A stretch of DNA of 64,000 nt, taken from NCBI GenBank assembly GCA_023664345.1, contig JAMPFQ010000005.1:1-64000 (forward strand), given 5' to 3'. Below the pieces are notes generated by a model that was given only the letters and a program-made list of their open reading frames with translations, searched no databases and was not told where the DNA came from. This stretch comes from Lachnospiraceae bacterium (GTDB lineage: Bacteria > Bacillota > Clostridia > Lachnospirales > Lachnospiraceae). Position numbers and translations under genes: made by a program. Shown piece after piece: positions 8,340-16,482 of this stretch (position 1 is the stretch's first letter; every line of letters starts with the position of its first letter).

Positions 8340-8460
8340 ATAAGGGCAGCTCGCGGAGCGTGCGGCCCGTTGTTGTGCACACGGACCGCACATGGAATTT
8401 TGTCGCTTCGCAACATGCGACCCGGCGCACGAGTAGGGGGGAAGTTTCCCCTACTTGATT
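8340..8460. other. Non-coding stretch with four consecutive hairpins
   Basis: Between the cheR terminator and the reverse gene at 8485 lie GCTC/GAGC, TGCGGcCCGT/ACGGaCCGCA, GTCGC/GCGAC and AGTAGGGG/CCCCTACT pairs in a row. Most likely a dispersed structured repeat oriented on the reverse strand, where it would sit 3' of the exonuclease gene. No second copy is present in the window. Confidence 0.4.
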
Positions 8461-8484
8461 GATCGTGGATTCTGACTGCGTGTT

Positions 8485-9588
8485 TTAATAGGAAGATGCC
8501 ATCATAGTCAGGACGTGGGCGGCATAAGTGGAGAATGCCTGTCTGTTCCTTTTTAATTCATCTGTCAGTTCAAAGAAAAGTTCACGGCTCTTATAATCCC
8601 GTTTAAAGAAAGGCATGAACAGGAAATCCCACTGTGGCAGATAGACGGCCGTCTTGCGTGTATAGCAAGTGGCTGCGGAAGCGGGAATGCGGTGGTTCTT
8701 GTCCACGAACCTGGCAACGGATTTATGTAACGCCACATCCTCGGTAGGCAAATAGTAATAATCCTGGTAATTGGAGTAGAAATATTTTAACTCTTCCTCA
8801 AAGATGGGAATCTTGATGCAGGCCTCAGATCCCTCGCCCCGGAAAAAGCAGCCTCCCGCGGCGGAAGAGATGGGCTTTGGCAGCGGTTGCTCCAGAGCCA
8901 GCGTGATCAGCAGCTCCCGGCGCCTGTTCCCGTTCACATCCTTATAGGAATTGGCCTGCACTTTCCTTGCCTTAACCGGCTCGTTAAAGAGATCGTAATA
9001 GGTCAGCATGGGCAGCGTCTGCAGCATGCCTTTCAGATCGTCGGCGTTGTGGAGCAGGAGGGCGTTCTCGGCAAATTCACTGGGATTTTTCACATAATCC
9101 TGATAAATGCCGATCAGTTCCCCGCCGGTGAACACATCCTTGCGGTCGATGCCCAGAAACTGCTCCAGCGTCTTCTGCTTGCAGTTGGGCAGTTTCAGAA
9201 AATATTTGTAGGGAGCGATCCGTTTGTACAGATCGATACCCTGAAATCCCTCGAAAGTATAGGGGAGGGAGAGTTGTTCACATTTCTGGGTGATGAACGG
9301 CAGGTCAAAATTATTGCCGTTAAAGTGGACCAGATAACGGAAAAACTTCGCAAAATCAAAAAATGATTTCAGGACAACGGCCTCCTGGTCATAGTTTTCC
9401 GCCAGCCATTGTACCGCATGCCAGCTTCCGTTCTGGTAATATGCGCACCCGATCAGATACAGATAGGAGGAGCGTGCTGTAAAACCGGTGGTCTCAATAT
9501 CTAAAAAGAGGATACGCTCCAGGGGCGCCAGCTTTTCCAAGGGATAGGAAATTTTAAAGTTCTCGTAAGTCTCTTTCGAAATCCTCAT
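8485..9588 (-). CDS. Ribonuclease H-like / DnaQ-like 3'-5' exonuclease domain protein (YprB type)
   Basis: 367 aa. Start at 9588 is chosen because GGAGG lies five bases upstream; an in-frame ATG at 9600 sits before that RBS. Residues about 24-185 form a DEDD-type RNase H-like fold: ILFLDIETTGF (Asp, Glu), YLVHFNGNNFDLPFI (Asp) and LHNADDLKGM (Asp). The remaining half, with GNRRRELLITLALEQPLP, is the conserved extension of the YprB_RNaseH-like group. Predicted nuclease on RNA or DNA; the substrate is not known for this group. Monocistronic on the reverse strand. The same frame stays open upstream by chance to 11088, but that part is antisense to rnfC. Confidence 0.8.
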   Translation of the reverse strand: MRISKETYENFKISYPLEKLAPLERILFLDIETTGFTARSSYLYLIGCAYYQNGSWHAVQWLAENYDQEAVVLKSFFDFAKFFRYLVHFNGNNFDLPFITQKCEQLSLPYTFEGFQGIDLYKRIAPYKYFLKLPNCKQKTLEQFLGIDRKDVFTGGELIGIYQDYVKNPSEFAENALLLHNADDLKGMLQTLPMLTYYDLFNEPVKARKVQANSYKDVNGNRRRELLITLALEQPLPKPISSAAGGCFFRGEGSEACIKIPIFEEELKYFYSNYQDYYYLPTEDVALHKSVARFVDKNHRIPASAATCYTRKTAVYLPQWDFLFMPFFKRDYKSRELFFELTDELKRNRQAFSTYAAHVLTMMASSY

Positions 9589-9725
9589 TACTGCCTCCAT
9601 GTTATGTGAAATAATAGCTATATCAATAATAGCACAATTTTTAATTTTGCAGTAGTATTTTTGATAAAAAAATAGTATATTTAAAATATCAGAAATCGAC
9701 AGGATAAAACAGGCTGGAATCATAA

Positions 9726-9899
9726 AACAATTTCGGAACGGGAGCGCAGAGCAGTGGGCGCTGGAATCAAGAACAGTTTCGTAACGAAAGCGCCCGAAAG
9801 AGATTTCCAGCTGCGAACTATGCAGATGAAAATCTCTTTCAGAGCAGTGGGCGCTGGAGTGAAGAAACGGAACTGGAATCAAGAAACGGAACTGGAATA
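9726..9899 (+). repeat. Structured repeat family B: one short and one long copy
   Basis: The 321-base gap before rnfC holds a short copy (about 9726-9765) and a full copy (about 9772-9899). In the full copy AGCGCCC (about 9789-9795) pairs with GGGCGCT (about 9849-9855), and GAAAGAGATTT pairs with AAATCTCTTTC. The ends are CAGTTTCG and GAAACGGAACTGGAAT. The last ten bases or so run straight into the RBS of rnfC. The AT-rich 9600-9720 part probably holds divergent promoters, none clear enough to mark. Confidence 0.75.
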
Positions 9900-9909
9900 G
9901 AAAGGATAA

Positions 9910-11232
9910 ATGATTATGGCGAAGTTTACATTTGTGGGCGGGATCCACCCTTATGACGGGAAAGATCTGTCCAAGGATAGACCGATCCGGGATTTTTTTC
10001 CCAAAGGTGATGCTGTGTATCCGCTGAGCCAGCATATCGGGGCGCCGGCCCAGGCGCTGGTGAAGAAAGGCGACAGAGTGCTGGCGGGCCAGAAGATAGC
10101 GGAGGGCAGCGGCTTCGTGTCCTCCCCCATCTATTCCTCCGTCTCCGGCACGGTAAAGGCGGTGGAGCCCAGGCGCGTTGTCATCGGCGATATGGTCATG
10201 AGCATTGTCGTGGATAATGACAGCCAGTTTGAGAGCGTTGCCTTTGTGCCCTGGATGCCTGTGGAAGACATGGGCAGGGAAGATATCATCCAGTGCATCC
10301 GCGAAGCGGGCATCGTGGGTATGGGGGGAGCAGGATTCCCTACCCATGTAAAACTGTCCCCGAAAGAACCTGAGAACATAGATTATGTGATTGCAAACTG
10401 CGCGGAGTGCGAGCCCTACCTGACTTCCGATTACCGGAGGATGCTGGAGGAGCCGGAGAAACTGGTCGGGGGTCTGAAGATCCTGCTGAGACTGTTTGAG
10501 AATGCCCATGGCATCCTGGCGGTGGAGGACAATAAGCCGGACTGCATCGATCTGCTTAAGAAACTGACAAAAGAGGAATCCAGGATCAGTGTTAAGGCGC
10601 TGAAGACCAAGTACCCCCAGGGCGCGGAACGACAGCTGATCTACGCGGCTACGGGAAGGAAGATCAATTCCACCATGCTCCCCGCGGATGCGGGCTGCAT
10701 TGTCAACAATGTGGATACCGTGGTGGCGGTTTACAGAGCCATAGCGGAGGGGCGTCCTCTGATAGAAAGGATCGTCACAGTGACAGGGAACGCGGTAGCA
10801 GAGCCCCAGAATTTCCGTGTGCCCATCGGAACGGATTACAGGGAATTGATCGAGGCGGCGGGAGGATTCAAAATCCGGCCGGAGAAAGTGGTCTGCGGCG
10901 GTCCCATGATGGGATTCGCCATGTTTGACCTGAATGTACCTGTGACAAAGACATCCACCGCATTGCTGGCCCTTACGAAAGACGAGGTTTCCGCCATGGA
11001 ACCGGGTCCCTGCATCAACTGCGGCAGGTGCGTGGAAGTCTGTCCGGGCCGTGTGATCCCCAGCAGGCTGGCGGACTGCGCGGAGCATTTTGACGAGGAA
11101 GCTTTTGTGAAAAATAACGGCATGGAGTGCTGCGAGTGCGGCTGCTGCAGCTTTGTCTGCCCGGCCAAACGTCCCCTGACCCAGGAGATCAAATCCATGC
11201 GTAAGATTCAGCTTGCCAAAAGAAAAAAGTAG
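9910..11232 (+). CDS. rnfC: Electron transport complex subunit RnfC
   Basis: 440 aa (or 438 from ATG 9916; AAAGGA precedes both). RnfC is the peripheral NADH/FMN-binding subunit of the ferredoxin:NAD oxidoreductase that pumps ions. The N-terminal biotinyl-like barrel (SPIYSSVSGTVKAVEPR), the NADH/FMN loop GIVGMGGAGFPTHVKL and two 4Fe-4S motifs near residues 368-378 (CINCGRCVEVCP) and 407-417 (CCECGCCSFVCP) are present. First gene of rnfCDGEAB, the gene order typical of clostridia. A family B repeat abuts its RBS. Confidence 0.95.
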   Translation: MIMAKFTFVGGIHPYDGKDLSKDRPIRDFFPKGDAVYPLSQHIGAPAQALVKKGDRVLAGQKIAEGSGFVSSPIYSSVSGTVKAVEPRRVVIGDMVMSIVVDNDSQFESVAFVPWMPVEDMGREDIIQCIREAGIVGMGGAGFPTHVKLSPKEPENIDYVIANCAECEPYLTSDYRRMLEEPEKLVGGLKILLRLFENAHGILAVEDNKPDCIDLLKKLTKEESRISVKALKTKYPQGAERQLIYAATGRKINSTMLPADAGCIVNNVDTVVAVYRAIAEGRPLIERIVTVTGNAVAEPQNFRVPIGTDYRELIEAAGGFKIRPEKVVCGGPMMGFAMFDLNVPVTKTSTALLALTKDEVSAMEPGPCINCGRCVEVCPGRVIPSRLADCAEHFDEEAFVKNNGMECCECGCCSFVCPAKRPLTQEIKSMRKIQLAKRKK

Positions 11233-11239
11233 GAGAAAA

Positions 11240-12178
11240 ATGATGAGTCAACGAATGAAGGTATCATCCAATCCGCATATCCGTTCCAAGGTGACGACAA
11301 ACGGTATCATGCTGGCGGTGGTAGTCGCCCTGATGCCGGCCACAGGCTTCGGAATCTACCATTTCGGCCTGAGGGCGCTGGCTGTGATCCTTGTGACGAT
11401 TGCCAGCACGGTGTTGACGGAATTTCTATTTGGAATATATAAAAAGAAGACTACGGTTTCGGATCTCTCTGCGGTGGTAACGGGACTGCTGCTTGCCCTG
11501 AACCTGCCTGTGACGATCCCCTTATGGATGGCAGCGCTGGGCGGCGTGTTTGCAATCCTGGTGGTGAAGATGCTGTTCGGGGGCCTGGGGCAGAATTTTA
11601 TGAATCCGGCGCTGGCGGCCAGATGCTTTCTGCTGATCTCCTTTCCCACGGCCATGACCGCTTTTGAGTGCGATGCCTGTACCGGCGCCACGCCGCTGGC
11701 CGCGTTAAAGGCGGGAGAGCAGGTCAATGTGCTGCAGATGATCACAGGCCATACGGGAGGGACTATCGGCGAGACTTCCGTGATCGCGCTGGCCGCTGGG
11801 GCATGTTTTTTGCTGGCTGTGGGAGTGATTGACCTGCGGATCCCCGGAAGTTACATAGTATCCTTTCTGTTATTTGCGGGTATTTTCGGCGGGCACGGTT
11901 TTGATCTTGCTTATCTGTCCGCGCAGCTTGCGGGCGGCGGACTCATGCTGGGGGCGTTCTTCATGGCCACGGATTATGTGACAAGGCCCATCACCATCAA
12001 GGGACAGTATGTGTTCGGCATTTTCCTGGGGATCATGACGGGGATTTTCCGGATCTTTGGCCCCGGGGCGGAGGGGGTATCTTATGCCATTATCCTGGGA
12101 AATCTCCTGGTGCCCCTGATCGAGAAAGTGACCAGACCCACGGCTTTCGGTTACGAGAGAGGGGGTAAGCGGGCATGA
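11240..12178 (+). CDS. rnfD: Electron transport complex subunit RnfD
   Basis: 312 aa from ATG 11240, set by AGGAGA seven to nine bases upstream and the start of family similarity (SSNPHIRSKVTTNGIM). Integral membrane protein with about nine or ten hydrophobic segments. Covalent FMN attachment is expected at the threonine of CTGATPLAAL near residue 150. It belongs to the NqrB/RnfD family and carries electrons across the membrane in the Rnf complex. It overlaps rnfG by four bases (ATGA), indicating translational coupling. Confidence 0.95.
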   Translation: MMSQRMKVSSNPHIRSKVTTNGIMLAVVVALMPATGFGIYHFGLRALAVILVTIASTVLTEFLFGIYKKKTTVSDLSAVVTGLLLALNLPVTIPLWMAALGGVFAILVVKMLFGGLGQNFMNPALAARCFLLISFPTAMTAFECDACTGATPLAALKAGEQVNVLQMITGHTGGTIGETSVIALAAGACFLLAVGVIDLRIPGSYIVSFLLFAGIFGGHGFDLAYLSAQLAGGGLMLGAFFMATDYVTRPITIKGQYVFGIFLGIMTGIFRIFGPGAEGVSYAIILGNLLVPLIEKVTRPTAFGYERGGKRA

Positions 12179-12816
12179 GAGAGAAAAATGATGTGCGGAC
12201 CATGCTGAAAGAGGCAGGCATCCTTTTTGTGATCACGCTGTTGTCCGGTCTGATCCTGGGGCTGGTCTATGAGGTGACGAGAGAGCCCAGAAGGCTGCAG
12301 CAGGAGAAAGCCATCAAGGAGGCGTGCATTGCAGTGTTCCCCCAGGCGAAAGAAAATGGAACAGAACTGACTTTTGCATCCCTTGAGGCGGCGCCCTCCC
12401 CGGCGCTGCAGGAGGAACTGGCACAGAATCATGTGGAGATCGGCACTGTTTACAGCGCGTCCGACGCAGCCGGTTTTTACGGCTATGTGGTGGAGGCTGT
12501 TTCCACCAAAGGCTACGGCGGCGATATTGTGCTCTATGTGGGCGTGAGCGCGGATGGAACCGTGAACGGCGTGTCCATCCTGGAGATCAGCGAGACGGCG
12601 GGCCTTGGCATGGAGGCGCCCAATGTGCTGGCACCGCAGTTTGCGGGGCGGAAAGTTGACAGCTTTGTCTACACGAAGACAGGGGCAACGCCGGGCACCA
12701 ATGAGGTGGATGCCATTTCTTCGGCGACCATCACCACAAAAGCAGTCACCAACGCCGTGAACGGGGGACTGAGAACAGCCCTGGAACTGTTGAAGGGAGG
12801 CGCGGTCCATGAATAA
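12175..12816 (+). CDS. rnfG: Electron transport complex subunit RnfG
   Basis: 213 aa. One N-terminal membrane helix (GILFVITLLSGLILGLVY) and an extracellular FMN-binding domain. The flavinylation motif SSATITT is near residue 184, with the preceding KTGATPGTNEVDAI typical of the family. Needs a flavin transferase (ApbE) that is not in the window. It overlaps the next gene, rnfE, by eight bases. Confidence 0.95.
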   Translation: MREKNDVRTMLKEAGILFVITLLSGLILGLVYEVTREPRRLQQEKAIKEACIAVFPQAKENGTELTFASLEAAPSPALQEELAQNHVEIGTVYSASDAAGFYGYVVEAVSTKGYGGDIVLYVGVSADGTVNGVSILEISETAGLGMEAPNVLAPQFAGRKVDSFVYTKTGATPGTNEVDAISSATITTKAVTNAVNGGLRTALELLKGGAVHE

Positions 12817-13789
12817 GGCAGGAGAAAGACTTTACAACGGACTGGTGAAAGAGAACCCCACCTTTGTCCTGATGCTGGGAATGTGTCCTACGCTGGCGGT
12901 CACTACCTCGGCCGTCAACGGCCTGGGGATGGGCCTGACCACCATGGTGGTGCTGGCATTGAGCAATCTGTTCATATCCCTGCTCAGGAAAGTGATACCG
13001 AACAGGGTGCGTATCCCGGCGTTCATTGTGATCATAGCATCTTTTGTGACTGTGGTGCAGCTTTTACTGGAGGCATATCTCCCGGCGCTGAACAAGTCGT
13101 TGGGAGTTTATATCCCTTTGATCGTTGTAAACTGTATCATATTGGGGCGTGCGGAAAGCTATGCCTATTCCAATCCGCCGATTCCGTCTCTGTTTGACGG
13201 CATTGGGATGGGGCTGGGATTTTCCTTTGCGCTGACCTGTATCGGCGCGTTCCGGGAACTTCTGGGAGCCGGAAAGCTGTTTGGGGCGGCTCTGATGCCG
13301 GAGGGGTTCGAGCCGATCCGCATTTTCGGGCAGGCGCCCGGCGCGTTCTTTGTGCTGGCCATGCTGGTGGCTGTTCAGAACTGTATTAAGGACAGGCGGA
13401 AAAAAGCAGGAAAGCCTTACGAAAAGATTGGCTCCGGCTGCAGTGAGGACTGCAGGAACTGTTCCGACCAGGGATGTACCCGACGCTTCTATGACACAGG
13501 TGCGGAGGGGAAAGGAGCAGTTAAAAAAAACATCAGGACAGCAAGTACAGATACGGTAAAAACGAATACGGCTGATGGACAGTCCGGCACAGCCGTGCGT
13601 GAAAAGGTGTCAAAGCCTATCAGGAAACAATCTGCAAGCGAGACGGGAGAGAAAGCGGCAGAACCGGTCCGGAAGCAGCCGGATGATCCGGCAAAAGAGA
13701 AAGCAGCAAGACCGCCGATTTTCGAGTCGGAAAACGATGCATGGGAAGATGGATTTGAGGTCATTGATCTGGATAAGGAGGAGAATTAA
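12809..13789 (+). CDS. rnfE: Electron transport complex subunit RnfE with cysteine-bearing C-terminal extension
   Basis: 326 aa, whereas RnfE proteins are normally near 200-240. Residues 1-195 are the standard six-helix NqrD/RnfE membrane core (GMCPTLAVTTSAVNGLGMG, IPLIVVNCIILGRAE). Residues 196-326 form a soluble extension. It begins basic and then has C210, C214, C217 and C222 in CSEDCRNCSDQGC. A long low-complexity Lys/Ala/Glu/Pro stretch and an acidic end (DDW-like, EVIDLDKEEN) follow. The four cysteines could bind metal or an Fe-S cluster; this is inference. rnfA begins at the base after its stop. Confidence 0.92.
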   Translation: MNKAGERLYNGLVKENPTFVLMLGMCPTLAVTTSAVNGLGMGLTTMVVLALSNLFISLLRKVIPNRVRIPAFIVIIASFVTVVQLLLEAYLPALNKSLGVYIPLIVVNCIILGRAESYAYSNPPIPSLFDGIGMGLGFSFALTCIGAFRELLGAGKLFGAALMPEGFEPIRIFGQAPGAFFVLAMLVAVQNCIKDRRKKAGKPYEKIGSGCSEDCRNCSDQGCTRRFYDTGAEGKGAVKKNIRTASTDTVKTNTADGQSGTAVREKVSKPIRKQSASETGEKAAEPVRKQPDDPAKEKAARPPIFESENDAWEDGFEVIDLDKEEN

Positions 13790-14374
13790 ATGGATAACGT
13801 AAAAGAATTGTTGGTCATCCTGATCGGTTCCTCCTTAGTCAGCAATGTGGTGCTGAGCCAGTTTTTAGGACTCTGCCCTTTCCTGGGAGTGTCCAGAAAG
13901 GTGAAGACCGCCGCGGGCATGGGTGGTGCGGTGGTCTTTGTGATCACGCTGGCCAGCTTTGTGGCGGGCGTGATCAATCGGTTTGTCCTGATCAGATTCC
14001 AGGTGCAGTATCTGGACACTATCGTGTTCATCCTGGTCATTGCGGCGCTGGTACAGTTTGTGGAAATGTTCCTGCGTAAGGCAATGCCCTCCCTTTATGA
14101 GGCGCTGGGTGTATACCTGCCTCTGATCACTACCAACTGCGCGGTGCTGGGAGTAGCGATCAACAACGAGCAGGCGGAGTACGGCATTCTTGCGGGCACG
14201 GTGAACGGTTTTGCTACCGCGGTGGGATTTACCATATCCATTGTGATTCTTGCGGGCATCCGGGAAAAGATTGAGTATAATGACGTGCCGAAAGCTTTTC
14301 AGGGCATGCCCATCGTGCTGCTGACAGCAGGACTGATGGCAATTGCGTTTGTGGGATTTTCGGGATTATTATGA
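13790..14374 (+). CDS. rnfA: Electron transport complex subunit RnfA
   Basis: 194 aa, standard length. Six membrane helices; NqrE/RnfA family with VLSQFLGLCPFLGVS near the N terminus and ITTNCAVLGVA in the middle. The two cysteines in these motifs hold the membrane-embedded 2Fe-2S cluster shared with RnfE in known structures of the complex. Starts immediately after the rnfE stop with AAGGAGGAG upstream. Confidence 0.95.
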   Translation: MDNVKELLVILIGSSLVSNVVLSQFLGLCPFLGVSRKVKTAAGMGGAVVFVITLASFVAGVINRFVLIRFQVQYLDTIVFILVIAALVQFVEMFLRKAMPSLYEALGVYLPLITTNCAVLGVAINNEQAEYGILAGTVNGFATAVGFTISIVILAGIREKIEYNDVPKAFQGMPIVLLTAGLMAIAFVGFSGLL

Positions 14375-14375
14375 T

Positions 14376-14400
14376 AACAGTTTGGGAACTGGAATAGGAG
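14376..14400 (+). repeat. Family B repeat, minimal remnant
   Basis: AACAGTTTGGGAACTGGAAT followed by AGGAG lies between rnfA and rnfB. It is the two outer arms of family B joined without the central stems, and the AGGAGG at its end is the rnfB ribosome binding site. Confidence 0.6.
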
Positions 14401-14408
14401 GCTGACGC

Positions 14409-15206
14409 ATGAATTTTATCGGAATCTTGACTGCTGCCGGGATCGTGGCGTCTGTGGGCATCTTCGTGGGCCTTTTTCTTGGGGTTGCAGGGATTAAGTT
14501 TAAGGTGAAAGTGGATGAGCGGGAGGAGGCCGTGCTGGCGGCTCTTCCCGGCAATAACTGCGGCGGCTGCGGCTATGCGGGCTGTTCCGGCCTGGCGGCG
14601 GCGATCGCCAAAGGCGAGGCGCCCGTGAACAGCTGTCCCGTGGGCGGAGAGCCTGTGGGAAAGCGGATCGCCGCGATCATGGGCGTGGAGGCCGCGGGCA
14701 CGGAACGTCAGGTGGCTTTTGTGGCATGTCAGGGCGACTGTGAGAAAGCGGGAAGGGACTATGATTACTATGGCGCGGAAGACTGCCGGATGGCTGGCTT
14801 TGTGCCCGGAGGCGGCGCCAAGTCCTGCAACAGCGGCTGTCTGGGATATGGCACCTGTGTGAAAGCCTGCCCTTTTGACGCCATCCATGTGGTGAACGGG
14901 GTGGCGGTGGTGGACAGGAAAGCATGTAAAGCCTGCGGCAAATGTGTAGCCGCCTGCCCCAAACACCTGATCTTTCTTGTCCCTTATAAGGCGCAGATCG
15001 CGGTGGCATGCAGTTCCAGAGACAAAGGGCCTGCCACCATGAAAGCCTGCACCACAGGCTGTATCGGCTGCGGGATCTGCGCGAAAGTTTGTCCCAGTCA
15101 GGCAGTGACAGTGGCGGACTTTCATGCTACAATAGACCAGAAGAAATGTACCGCCTGCGGCACATGCATGGAGAAGTGCCCGAAAAAGGCGATCATCCGC
15201 TTATAA
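14409..15206 (+). CDS. rnfB: Electron transport complex subunit RnfB
   Basis: 265 aa. N-terminal membrane helix (about 5-27), then the 4Fe-4S domain with CGGCGYAGC, followed by several ferredoxin-type motifs: CLGYGTCVKACP, CKACGKCVAACP, CIGCGICAKVCP and CTACGTCMEKCP. RnfB is the ferredoxin-docking entry point of the complex. The operon ends here, and a pair of family B repeats follows. No long C-terminal extension, unlike some acetogen RnfB proteins. Confidence 0.95.
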   Translation: MNFIGILTAAGIVASVGIFVGLFLGVAGIKFKVKVDEREEAVLAALPGNNCGGCGYAGCSGLAAAIAKGEAPVNSCPVGGEPVGKRIAAIMGVEAAGTERQVAFVACQGDCEKAGRDYDYYGAEDCRMAGFVPGGGAKSCNSGCLGYGTCVKACPFDAIHVVNGVAVVDRKACKACGKCVAACPKHLIFLVPYKAQIAVACSSRDKGPATMKACTTGCIGCGICAKVCPSQAVTVADFHATIDQKKCTACGTCMEKCPKKAIIRL

Positions 15207-15361
15207 AAACAGTTTCGGGCACTGGAGTGCAGAAACGGAACTGGAATCCCCAAAAACAGTTTCGGAACGGAGATGCCCGGAAGAGATTTCAGACGCAGAG
15301 CGGCTGAAGATCTCTTCCCCGCCAAGGGCATCGGAGTGCAGAAACGGAACTGGAATAGGAA
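15207..15361 (+). repeat. Structured repeat family B: one short and one long copy
   Basis: Short copy at about 15207-15247 and full copy at about 15252-15357. In the full copy GATGCCC pairs with GGGCATC and GGAAGAGATTTCAG pairs with CTGAAGATCTCTTCC. Relative to the copy before rnfC, both stems have changed on both strands in step. Ends in GAAACGGAACTGGAAT then the GH25 gene RBS (ATAGGAG). Confidence 0.78.
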
Positions 15362-15372
15362 TAGGAGAAACC

Positions 15373-16482
15373 ATGAGATTACCTGATGATTATGACGACC
15401 GGTCCGGGCTGACGCCCACGGTGGTGTCCGCAATCGTGGCAGTGACACTGTTCGTGGCGGTGATCCTGGCAGTGGTCCTGATGATGAATAATGACCACCG
15501 GGGAAATGGTGATCATAACGCGTCACAGTCCCAGAGTGAGCAGCCCACGCCTCGGCCCACATCTCCCGTTGTTGTATATCCGGACACGGACGAACTCATT
15601 TCCGGCAGCAAACTGACACCGGACGATCTGGATTTCTGGAATATGTATCCTCCCGAGGAATCGCCCTCCGCGACCCCGGAGCCGGAGGCGTCCCCCGCAG
15701 CGGTGGAGAGCGATCCCGCCACGGACGGGAAGCACACGCTGATCAAATATGCCAGCGGCAAGGAAGAGTGGGTGCTGATCAGCCCTTATCTGCCCAAGCA
15801 TGAGTATGATTTCACCAGACTGGTATGCCAGTCCGGCCTGATGAAATATTTTGAGGACGGCAAGCAGACCTCCTATGTGGGGATCGATGTCTCGAAATTT
15901 CAGGATTATATTGACTTTGTGAAAGTGAAAAAGGCGGGAATCCATTTTGTGATGATACGAGTGGGTGCAAGGGGCTATGGCACCGGGCAGCTGATCGTGG
16001 ACGAATATTTCAGCGACAACATCAAACGGGCCACGGACGTGGGCCTTGACGTGGGAGTATACTTCTATTCTCAGGCGGTCACGGAGGATGAGGCGAGAGA
16101 GGAAGCCAACCTGGTGATCGAGAATCTGGGAGAGTACCAGATCAGCTATCCCGTGGCTTTCGATATGGAACTGATCGAAAATGATACGGCCAGGACGGAT
16201 GCCCTTACCAAAACGCAGAGGACAGCTATCACAAAAGCGTTTCTGGATACCATCGCGGCTGCAGGCTATAAGACGGTGATCTATGGCAACAAGCAGTGGC
16301 TGATCAAGGAGATCGATATGTCCAAGCTGACCGCTTATGACGTCTGGCTGGCGCAGGAGGAGGATATCCCCGATTACCCGTACAAATTTACCATGTGGCA
16401 GTACAGTAAGAGCGGTGTGGTAGACGGCGTGGCCGGATATGTGGATCTGAACATCAGCTTTATCGACTATTCGGAGAAGTAG
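15373..16482 (+). CDS. Membrane-anchored glycoside hydrolase family 25 (lysozyme-like)
   Basis: 369 aa. A cytoplasmic N terminus, one membrane helix (about 18-38) and a Ser/Pro/Glu-rich linker lead to a GH25 domain from about residue 170 to 365. YVGIDVSKFQDYIDF opens the domain with the catalytic-strand aspartate; FDMELIE carries the acidic pair of the active site; MWQYSKSG and VAGYVDLNISF are typical C-terminal strands. It would cut peptidoglycan glycan strands outside the membrane. Its 3' end overlaps the convergent gene at 16460 by 23 bases. Confidence 0.88.
   Translation: MRLPDDYDDRSGLTPTVVSAIVAVTLFVAVILAVVLMMNNDHRGNGDHNASQSQSEQPTPRPTSPVVVYPDTDELISGSKLTPDDLDFWNMYPPEESPSATPEPEASPAAVESDPATDGKHTLIKYASGKEEWVLISPYLPKHEYDFTRLVCQSGLMKYFEDGKQTSYVGIDVSKFQDYIDFVKVKKAGIHFVMIRVGARGYGTGQLIVDEYFSDNIKRATDVGLDVGVYFYSQAVTEDEAREEANLVIENLGEYQISYPVAFDMELIENDTARTDALTKTQRTAITKAFLDTIAAAGYKTVIYGNKQWLIKEIDMSKLTAYDVWLAQEEDIPDYPYKFTMWQYSKSGVVDGVAGYVDLNISFIDYSEK

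Noticed and set aside
9589..11088. Upstream continuation of the reverse exonuclease frame into rnfC
   Set aside because: The frame stays open by chance across repeats and antisense to rnfC; the true start with RBS is at 9588.
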